A DNA stretch of 46,066 bases from the NCBI GenBank assembly GCA_016218625.1, contig JACRDL010000029.1, forward strand, positions 1 to 46,066. The letters are read 5' to 3'. Of the stretch, positions 11,235 through 19,197 are shown piece after piece. The stretch is from Elusimicrobiota bacterium. Its GTDB lineage: Bacteria; Elusimicrobiota; UBA8919. A program made the translations under genes and the position numbers. Below the pieces are notes generated by a model, which worked only from the letters and a program-made list of their open reading frames with translations, had not been told where the DNA came from and searched no databases. Each line of letters starts with the position of its first letter. The stretch's first letter is position 1.

Positions 11235-13454
11235 CTACAAATCTGTATAATCTGCGGTTGGCTTTATATCCAAAATCATAAGTTGTGCCGATTCTCTTGA
11301 TTGCCACACGTTTATTTCAAGATGGAATACAACATCAACCTTTTGACCTTTTCTGAAATCCGCGGCGCGACGACCCAACTGCCAACCGATACCGCCGATG
11401 CCCATTTTATCATTCTTAAAACGAGCACGCAAATGTGCCCCATCAATTCCTACACTTGAAAAATCGCCTAATATGACATCACTGGCAATAAAAATTGGAT
11501 GTTCATTGCCAAAACCATATGGTTCTAAAAGTTCAAGTTCTTTTATAAGATTAACTGAAATATCCGAAACTGAAATCGCCGTGTCAATTGAAAGATGAGG
11601 CACGAGCATTTCGTCCGTTATCAAACTATTTGCCACAAATTTTATACGCTTTATAAATTCTTCCAGATTTTTTTTGGCGACGGTTAAACCCGCAGCAGCC
11701 TTGTGCCCACCGTATTTTACAACAATATCTTTACATTTTTCAATCGCAGACACGATGTCAAATCCGCTGATGCTTCTTGCCGCGCCCATTGCCTCATCAT
11801 TTTCCAAAATCAGAAGTATTACCGGCTTTCCGAACTCTCTTATTATTTGGTTAGCGGCGATTCCGGTAACGCCATGTTTTAGATGAGCAACTATCGTGAC
11901 AAAAATTTTATCGTTTTCAATATCATTTTGCTTAACGGTCTCGTCAATAAAACTTTTTATGTTGATTTTCTGCAGGTCCTTTCTTTCGCCGTTAATCTCA
12001 AGAATTTCATCAAGCAGAAACTCGGCGCGGGCTTTATCGTCGGTAATAAGCAACTCTGCAGATAATACTGCTTTTCCGTAACGGCCGGCGGCGTTCAAAA
12101 GCGGAACTATTGACCAAGATACCTTTTTTGCCGTGAAAGATTTTTTTTCAATTTGGAGGTTATCAATCATCGCACATATCCCTGGTTTTTTTGAACCATA
12201 AAGAAGTGGCACACCGTATTTTACAAAAATTCTGTTCTCCGATACCAGCGGGACTATGTCGGCGATAGTACCTAATGAAACAAGATAAAGATACCCCTCA
12301 ATAAATTTCCGTTGTTTTTTTTCCGTAAATATTACAAGTCGTTCAAAAACTTTTGAAGCAGTCGCCGCATCGCTTAATGCACGGTGATATCGCGATATTT
12401 CTATGTCCATATCTTTTGCGAGGGCGTCAAGCCCGTGTGACTTAAAAGGATATAATTTACGGGAAAGTTCAAGCGTATCTACAACATCATTCGGAATTTC
12501 TCTTTTTATTTTTTTTGCAGCGCGGTATAAAAATGCCATGTCAAAATTTGAATTGTGGGCGACAAGAATTGAATCGCCGATAAAACTTAAAAACTTTTTC
12601 ATAACCTCGGAAATATCCGGCGAAAGTTTACAATCGTCATCCGTTATACCGTGGATGGCGCTGACATTTTTAGGAATTGATTTTTTGGGCTTGACAAGTG
12701 CGGAGAATTTTTCAATTTCAATAAAATTGCGAATTTTTACGGCGCCGATTTCAACAATTTCATCCATCAACGGCGAAAGACCCGTCGTCTCAATATCCAG
12801 AACAACAATATCTTTTGCAAAATAATCAGAGTATGAAAATGCGACCGCCTGAAAAAGTTTGAATGCAACTCCGCATCCGGCAAGTTCCTTAAAAGGATAT
12901 AATTCATTCGGACATTTCGGGTCAATTATCGCGACTGCTTTCGGAAGTTCTCTCGGCGGTTCGTGATGGTCGGTAATTATTATATCAAGCCCGAGCGAAT
13001 TCGCAAAATTAACTTCTTCAACGGCGGTTATCCCGCAGTCAACCGTTATTATCAGACCGACCCCTTCCTTTTTATATTTTTCAATTAACTCATTATGCAA
13101 ACCGTATCCCTCGCCCGACGGTATATACCACAGTACATCCGCACCGAGTTCTTTGAGATACAAATAAGCGATATTGGTTGAAGTGATACCGTCGACATCC
13201 CGGTCGCCGTAAATAAGAATTTTTTCTCTTTTGTCTATAGCGAGACGGATTCTGTTAACCGCTTTTTCCATATCCGCAAATAAAAACGGATTATGTAAGT
13301 CGGATATCCGCGGATGAATAAATTTTTCTATTTGTCGGGGCGTGCTTATCCCTTTCTGCAAAAGAATAGAAATAACTATTTTGGAATAACCGGTTTTTGT
13401 CGAAAGTTCGTCTATTAACGCGATATCGGATTGTTTAATTTTCCACTGTTTCAT
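11235..13454 (-). CDS. recJ: single-stranded-DNA exonuclease RecJ with an inserted DnaQ/PolC-like DEDDh exonuclease domain
   Basis: DHH motifs YGDRDVDGITST, IITVDCGI, IITDHHEP, AIIDPKCP, DHHA1 GGHKAAAGL; insert VVLDIETTGL...HNSNFDMAFL...HRALSDAAT. Confidence 0.9.
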   Translation of the reverse strand: MKQWKIKQSDIALIDELSTKTGYSKIVISILLQKGISTPRQIEKFIHPRISDLHNPFLFADMEKAVNRIRLAIDKREKILIYGDRDVDGITSTNIAYLYLKELGADVLWYIPSGEGYGLHNELIEKYKKEGVGLIITVDCGITAVEEVNFANSLGLDIIITDHHEPPRELPKAVAIIDPKCPNELYPFKELAGCGVAFKLFQAVAFSYSDYFAKDIVVLDIETTGLSPLMDEIVEIGAVKIRNFIEIEKFSALVKPKKSIPKNVSAIHGITDDDCKLSPDISEVMKKFLSFIGDSILVAHNSNFDMAFLYRAAKKIKREIPNDVVDTLELSRKLYPFKSHGLDALAKDMDIEISRYHRALSDAATASKVFERLVIFTEKKQRKFIEGYLYLVSLGTIADIVPLVSENRIFVKYGVPLLYGSKKPGICAMIDNLQIEKKSFTAKKVSWSIVPLLNAAGRYGKAVLSAELLITDDKARAEFLLDEILEINGERKDLQKINIKSFIDETVKQNDIENDKIFVTIVAHLKHGVTGIAANQIIREFGKPVILLILENDEAMGAARSISGFDIVSAIEKCKDIVVKYGGHKAAAGLTVAKKNLEEFIKRIKFVANSLITDEMLVPHLSIDTAISVSDISVNLIKELELLEPYGFGNEHPIFIASDVILGDFSSVGIDGAHLRARFKNDKMGIGGIGWQLGRRAADFRKGQKVDVVFHLEINVWQSRESAQLMILDIKPTADYTDL

Positions 13455-13517
13455 AAAATTTCACCGAGAGAAAATCACTACACTTGTATCACTTTACCGT
13501 CTAAAAAATCTGTTCAA

Positions 13518-14336
13518 TCAAATCACTTTCACTATTTCTTTGATATAACTGCTTAATCGTTTTTCAATTTTTTTGCCGATTGCAATCACTTCCTGATGAT
13601 TCAGCGGCTGTTTCAGAATGCCGGCGGCCATATTGGAAATGTATGAGATGCCGAGAACTTTTATTCCACAGTGATTGGCGACAATCGCTTCGGGGACGGT
13701 TGACATCCCGACAACATCCGCACCCAAAATCCGGGCCATATTCACCTCCGCCGGCGTTTCATATGATGGACCCGTACCGGCAAAATATACTCCTTTTTGA
13801 ATTTTGATTTTTAATGCTTTCGCACACTTTTGTGCTTTTTCAATTAACTCGCTTTTATACACCGTCGACATATCGGGGAAACGGGTTCCCTGCAAGGCGC
13901 CCTCGGTGCCCATTAGAGGATTTTCTCCCATAAAATTGATATGGTCGCGAATCAGCATAATATCGCCGGGATGGAATTTTTTGTTTACCGCGCCTACAGC
14001 GGCGGTGATAATAAGTTTTTCAACCCCGAGATGTTTCATAAGCCGCTGGGGATAAGTTATGTCTTTCATTGTATGTCCTTCATAAAAATGAATGCGGCCA
14101 GCCATAATCATAACATTTCTGCCGGATAATTTTCCGATGACAAGTTCGCCTTTATGTCCTTCAACGGTTGATTTCGTAAAATGGGGAATTTCTCCGAAAG
14201 GAATCCGGACGGCATCCGAAACTGCATCGGCAATAGACGATAAACCCGAACCGAGAATTAAAGCGACTTCCGGTTTTAATTTTGTTCTGCCCTCAATAAA
14301 CTTTTTTGATTCTTCCAAGTTTTCTAATAATCCCAT
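13518..14336 (-). CDS. punA: purine nucleoside phosphorylase
   Basis: ALILGSGLSSIAD, HFTKSTVEGHKGELVIGKL, GDIMLIRDHINFMGENPLMG, GTGPSYETPAEVNMARILGADVVGMSTVPEAIVANH. Confidence 0.93.
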   Translation of the reverse strand: MGLLENLEESKKFIEGRTKLKPEVALILGSGLSSIADAVSDAVRIPFGEIPHFTKSTVEGHKGELVIGKLSGRNVMIMAGRIHFYEGHTMKDITYPQRLMKHLGVEKLIITAAVGAVNKKFHPGDIMLIRDHINFMGENPLMGTEGALQGTRFPDMSTVYKSELIEKAQKCAKALKIKIQKGVYFAGTGPSYETPAEVNMARILGADVVGMSTVPEAIVANHCGIKVLGISYISNMAAGILKQPLNHQEVIAIGKKIEKRLSSYIKEIVKVI

Positions 14337-14370
14337 TATGACTCCTTTTTAATTTAATTTCCTTTTAATC

Positions 14371-14520
14371 GTGGAGCGAGGGAAAAATTTCTGCAGAGCC
14401 TCAATTCGTGAAGTCATTGTGAGCGATAGCGAAACAATCTCGATTTTAACAACGAGATTGCCACGAGCCGATAAATCGGCTCTCGCAATGACACTTCGTG
14501 TCAATTTGCTCCCGAGCGAC
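14371..14520. repeat. Interspersed hairpin repeat family R1, copy C
   Basis: gtggagcgagggaaaaatttctgcagagcctcaattcgtgaagtcattgtgagcg...ctctcgcaatgacacttcgtgtcaatttgctcccgagcgac. Confidence 0.85.
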
Positions 14521-14522
14521 CG

Positions 14523-15125
14523 TTATGTAATTTTTACCAAAATATCATTTACTATATCGGCGGATTCAGCGGCGCGGTCGGCGGCGTTTGAAAGATGTCT
14601 ATAAATCTCCCGTTTCTTTAAAATACAAATAATGTCGGTCGTCTTAAAAAGTTCAACTAAACCTTCACGATAACGATGCTCTACGAAATTTTCTGCCTTC
14701 CTTGCGCGGACGAGATGTTCGGCAGCGACACTCGGATGGTTTTTTATCTGCTTAACTGCATGGGAAATATCTTTTGCCGCAGTATGCAATGCCTCAACCA
14801 TTTTTTTCATATAACCGTCTGGTTTTATTTCAAAAAGCGTCATCTCCTCAACGGTGGATTTCGCATAATCCATCATATCATCCACAACACGGGACAACGC
14901 AAAAATATCCTCGCGGTCAATCGGCGTGACAAACGACCTGTTCAGTTCATCAACAAGAATCCTTCTTACTTCATCCGCGTTCTCTTCGGCATCATTCACT
15001 TTTTTCCCGTTTTCAGGTGTAGGATTGTTAATGAACTCAACGAACAACCCGAGCCCTTCTTCCACTGCCGCCAGTTGGTCCATCAACAATTTAAAAAAAT
15101 CCCTTCTCTTCGGAAATGGCCACAT
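14523..15125 (-). CDS. PhoU-like DUF47 family phosphate transport accessory protein
   Basis: Helical ORF; RVVDDMMDYAKSTVEEMTLFEI, ADRAAESADIVNDILVKIT; adjacent to a PiT permease. Confidence 0.85.
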   Translation of the reverse strand: MWPFPKRRDFFKLLMDQLAAVEEGLGLFVEFINNPTPENGKKVNDAEENADEVRRILVDELNRSFVTPIDREDIFALSRVVDDMMDYAKSTVEEMTLFEIKPDGYMKKMVEALHTAAKDISHAVKQIKNHPSVAAEHLVRARKAENFVEHRYREGLVELFKTTDIICILKKREIYRHLSNAADRAAESADIVNDILVKIT

Positions 15126-15142
15126 ACTCTTTATCCTCCTTT

Positions 15143-16162
15143 TTATTTAAATATCCTGCTTAATATAAAAAAACATAAACCCGCTATCAAACCGCTGGAA
15201 GGTATAGTTATCAGCCATGCAACCGCCATATCCTGGGCGACCTGCCATCTTATCATTTTAGGACGGAAAGCGGCGCCGGCGCCCATCACCGACGACGAAA
15301 TTACCTGAGTTGTGGAAATAGGAAATCCAAAAACAGCGGTAAAATAAATGATTAAAGTTGAAGCCGTCTGGGAAGCAAAACCATGAATCGGTCTTATTTT
15401 ATAAAGTCCGGACCCCAAAGTTTTGATTATACGCCAGCCGCCAAGAGCGGTGCCAAGACACATCGCAATTGAACAGGAAATAATTATCCAATGCGGAACA
15501 GTAATATGTCCCTCGGGCGGCTTATATAGTCCAAGAATTATCAGCGCGAATACAATAACACCCATTGTCTTTTGAGCGTCATTTGTTCCATGCGAAAGTG
15601 CCTGAGTTATAGAAGACACTATCTGCAATTTTTTGAAAACCTCATTTGCTTTAGGTGTTGACCATTGGGAAAAAACCAGCGTAAGCCGTGTAAAAATATA
15701 TGTGATAATAAGTCCGACGAAAGGTGACGCAATCATTATTAAAATTATATGCCAGACCTTGTTCCAATTGATGGGCTGGGGGCCCCAACCAAAAAAGAAA
15801 GCACCAATAAGACCACCAATCAAAGAATGGGAAGAGGATGATGGAATGCCAAAATACCATGTTATAAGATTCCATAAAATTGCTCCAACTAAGGCAGATA
15901 TAATAACAACGGAACCAGATATGCCGACCATTTTCGTAGGATCAACAATTCCTTTTCCTATTGTTTCCGCAACAGCAGTTCCCAAAAAATATGCTCCGAT
16001 AAAATTTGCGGCTGCGGCAGAAAGCAATGCAACTTCCGGCGAAAGGGTGCGAGAAGCAATTACCGTAGCAACCTGGTTGGCACTGTCATGAAAACCATTT
16101 GTAAAATCAAAAAATAATGCGAGAACCACAACAACACCGGCAATTAAAATAGTTGTATCCAT
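15143..16162 (-). CDS. PiT family inorganic phosphate permease
   Basis: FDFTNGFHDSANQVATVIASRTLSP and GFPISTTQVISSSVMGAG duplicated signature. Confidence 0.95.
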   Translation of the reverse strand: MDTTILIAGVVVVLALFFDFTNGFHDSANQVATVIASRTLSPEVALLSAAAANFIGAYFLGTAVAETIGKGIVDPTKMVGISGSVVIISALVGAILWNLITWYFGIPSSSSHSLIGGLIGAFFFGWGPQPINWNKVWHIILIMIASPFVGLIITYIFTRLTLVFSQWSTPKANEVFKKLQIVSSITQALSHGTNDAQKTMGVIVFALIILGLYKPPEGHITVPHWIIISCSIAMCLGTALGGWRIIKTLGSGLYKIRPIHGFASQTASTLIIYFTAVFGFPISTTQVISSSVMGAGAAFRPKMIRWQVAQDMAVAWLITIPSSGLIAGLCFFILSRIFK

Positions 16163-16236
16163 TTAAAAATCTCCTATGATAATTTTGAAACCACAGATTA
16201 ACACAGATTATTTAATCCGTCAAATCCGTGGTTTCA

Positions 16237-17418
16237 TTATATTATCTCTTTTAAAAAACTTTTTCCATTTTTAAGTTCTATTTTAAAAATTTCCGCAATC
16301 GTTTGACCCAAATCCGCAAATGTCTCTCTTGTTCCGAGATTAACGCCTTTTTTTAATTTTTTTCCGAATACAAAAAGCGGAACATATTCTCGGGTGTGGT
16401 CAGTGTGCACGGTGTGAGTTGGGTCGCAACCGTGATCGGCGGTAATAAAAAGAATGTCGTCATCAGCCATAGCATCAAAAAATTTCAGAAGATATTCATC
16501 AAACTCTTTTAAGCCGTTGTAATACGCCTGAACATCCCGTCGGTGGCCCCAGAGCATATCAAAATCAACAAGATTGGTAAAAATAAATTGACGGATGACG
16601 GATGACGGATGACGGATGACGGCTTCAAGGGTTTTTTCCATACCATCCATATTGGATTTTGTAGTCGCAAAATTGCTAATTCCGTGACCGTTAAAAATAT
16701 CTTTAATTTTCCCGATACCGTGAACCTCACCGCCGGATTTTACTATTTTATCAAGCAAAGTTTCGTCTGGGGGGTCTATTGCGTAATCGTGCCTGTTTGA
16801 TGTCCGTTTGAAATTTCCGGGAGTTCCTATAAACGGCCTCGCTATTACCCTTCCTATATTATGCGGCGCAACGAACATTTTTCTGGCAATCTCGCAAATT
16901 TGATATAAACGTTTTAGACCAAAAATTTTTTCATCCTCGTGTGCAGCAATCTGAAAAACACTGTCGGCAGAAGTATAGACAATTGGATAACCGGTTTTGT
17001 AATGTTCGTCGCCGAGTGCTTTTATTATTTCAGTCCCCGATGATGCGTAATTTCCGAGCGTTTTTGTGCCGATTTTATTTTCATATTCGGCAATTAAGTC
17101 CTTCGGAAAACCGTTCGGATAAGTCGGAAGCGGTTTTTCTGTAATTATTCCCGTCATTTCCCAGTGGCCTATCGGAGTATCTTTGACGTTTGATGCTTCG
17201 TTCATCTTGCCGTAAGAACCAATTAAATCAGTATTAAGTGGTAAGTGGTAAGTGGTAAGTAAGTGATAGAGTCCTAATTTTGCCAAATTCGGAAGATTAA
17301 AATCCATAACCTGTTTTGCGATGTTGCCGAGTGTGTTGGCACCCGCATCGTTATATTTTTCAGCATCGGGCAAAGCCCCAACACCGACAGAATCAAGAAC
17401 AATTAAAATGATTTTCAT
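16237..17418 (-). CDS. deoB: phosphopentomutase
   Basis: IILIVLDSVGVGALPDAEKYNDAGANTLGNIA; GHWEMTGI; FITADHGCDPTHTVHTDHTREYVPL. Confidence 0.96.
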   Translation of the reverse strand: MKIILIVLDSVGVGALPDAEKYNDAGANTLGNIAKQVMDFNLPNLAKLGLYHLLTTYHLPLNTDLIGSYGKMNEASNVKDTPIGHWEMTGIITEKPLPTYPNGFPKDLIAEYENKIGTKTLGNYASSGTEIIKALGDEHYKTGYPIVYTSADSVFQIAAHEDEKIFGLKRLYQICEIARKMFVAPHNIGRVIARPFIGTPGNFKRTSNRHDYAIDPPDETLLDKIVKSGGEVHGIGKIKDIFNGHGISNFATTKSNMDGMEKTLEAVIRHPSSVIRQFIFTNLVDFDMLWGHRRDVQAYYNGLKEFDEYLLKFFDAMADDDILFITADHGCDPTHTVHTDHTREYVPLFVFGKKLKKGVNLGTRETFADLGQTIAEIFKIELKNGKSFLKEII

Positions 17419-19124
17419 ACAAAAAGTTCTACAAGTTTCATCTTACTGACATCTACAAGTCCTTTGTCGGTTAATTTTAATTCGGGGATTACAGGCAGAG
17501 CCAGAAACGAAATTGTCATAAACGGGTCGTCTAATTTACAGCCGAGCTTTTTCGTCACAGCAACCAATTTTTCAAGTTCAGATACAACTTTTTCAAGCGG
17601 CTTGTCCGTCATAAGCCCGGCAATGGGAAGAGGTAAATGCCCGAGAACTTTTTCACCGTCGGCAACGCATAAACCGCCGCCCATTTTCACAATTTCAACG
17701 CAGGCGGTAAAAATTGACTTATCATCAACACCGACGCAGATGATATTGTGAGAATCATGTGACACCGATGATGCAATTGCACCTTTTTTTAAACCGAAAC
17801 CTTTCACGAAACCCTTGCCGATATTTCCCGAAGCAAGATGTCTTTCCACTACAACCATTTTTAATATATCATTTTTTATATCGGAGACAGCTATCTTATT
17901 TTCAATTTTTGCCCGGCAAATCTTTTTTTTCGTAATTATCTGGTGCGGAACAATTTCTACAACACGAATCTTTTTTGCTTGAGGTAACGCGGAAATTTTG
18001 AAATCGTTATCACGAAGCCATCTGACATTTATTGAACCGCGAAGCATCCCGGTAAGTTTCACCTTTTTTGCTACGAATTCACCGTTGACTGAAGCCAAGT
18101 CGCCACGGCGGAAAACCATAACGGGCTTTATCTCTTTCAGATTATTTAGTATAACAATATCCGCCTGATAACCAGGAGCAATGGCACCGATTCTCGGCAG
18201 ACGAAAATACTCGGCAGTGTTAATGGTAGCCATTTTTATCGCAGTAATAGGGTTTAACCCAAGTGAAATTGCTTTTCTTATTATAAAATCAATAGAGCCC
18301 TCTTTCACCAAATCCTGAGGATGCCGGTCGTCGGTTACAAAAAAGAAACGGGAATAATTTTCTTCATTGACAAGCGGAATTATATCTTTTAAATTTTTTT
18401 CAGAAGTTCCTTCTCTCACCATTACATACATTCCCTTTTCAAGTTTTTCTTTCGCTTCCAACATTGTTGTTGACTCATGGTCAGATGCAATGCCGGATGT
18501 TATGTATGACGATAATGCTTTTCCCATTAGCCCCGGGGAATGACCGTCTACCCTTTTTCCGGATGCGATTTTCATTTTATTTAACAGGTCATCGTCGGCA
18601 GATATAACGCCCGGAAAATTCATAACCTCACCCAAGCCCACAACCCATTTTTCTTTTAGAAACGGATACAAATCAAAACCGGTAAGATGCGCCCCGGCCG
18701 TTTCCATCTGAGTTGCCGGCACACAGGACGGAAGCATAAAGAAAACATTTAGCGGCTGGTTTTTAGACGATTCCAACATATATTTTATGCCGTCAATTCC
18801 GAGAACATTTGCAATCTCATGAGCATCTGTGATAACGGATGTGACGCCTTTCGGGACAACTGCGCGGGCAAATTCGGAGACGGAAACCATTGAACTTTCT
18901 ATGTGAACATGCCCGTCAATAAATCCCGGGGCGATGTATTTTCCGCTTAAGTCCAAAACCTTTTTTGACTTGTAATTTCCGAAACCGACGACAAAACCCT
19001 TGTGAATGGCAACACTTTCTTTGCGAATCTCACCTGAAAAAACATTTATCAGTTTCCCGTTTTTTAACAAAAGGTCAACCGTAATTTCGCCTCTAGCCGC
19101 TTTGATAATTTCACGAATATCCAT
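17415..19124 (-). CDS. ade: adenine deaminase
   Basis: YIAPGFIDGHVHIESSMVSVSEFARAVVPKGVTSVITDAHEIANV; SHDSHNIICVGVD; MAVGGGL-like region; 4 nt overlap with deoB. Confidence 0.94.
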   Translation of the reverse strand: MDIREIIKAARGEITVDLLLKNGKLINVFSGEIRKESVAIHKGFVVGFGNYKSKKVLDLSGKYIAPGFIDGHVHIESSMVSVSEFARAVVPKGVTSVITDAHEIANVLGIDGIKYMLESSKNQPLNVFFMLPSCVPATQMETAGAHLTGFDLYPFLKEKWVVGLGEVMNFPGVISADDDLLNKMKIASGKRVDGHSPGLMGKALSSYITSGIASDHESTTMLEAKEKLEKGMYVMVREGTSEKNLKDIIPLVNEENYSRFFFVTDDRHPQDLVKEGSIDFIIRKAISLGLNPITAIKMATINTAEYFRLPRIGAIAPGYQADIVILNNLKEIKPVMVFRRGDLASVNGEFVAKKVKLTGMLRGSINVRWLRDNDFKISALPQAKKIRVVEIVPHQIITKKKICRAKIENKIAVSDIKNDILKMVVVERHLASGNIGKGFVKGFGLKKGAIASSVSHDSHNIICVGVDDKSIFTACVEIVKMGGGLCVADGEKVLGHLPLPIAGLMTDKPLEKVVSELEKLVAVTKKLGCKLDDPFMTISFLALPVIPELKLTDKGLVDVSKMKLVELFV

Positions 19125-19197
19125 AAATAAATCAGCGAGTAGCGAGTAGTAAGTGGTAAGTAGTAAAACCCAAAAACTACTTCCTACTTGCTACTTA

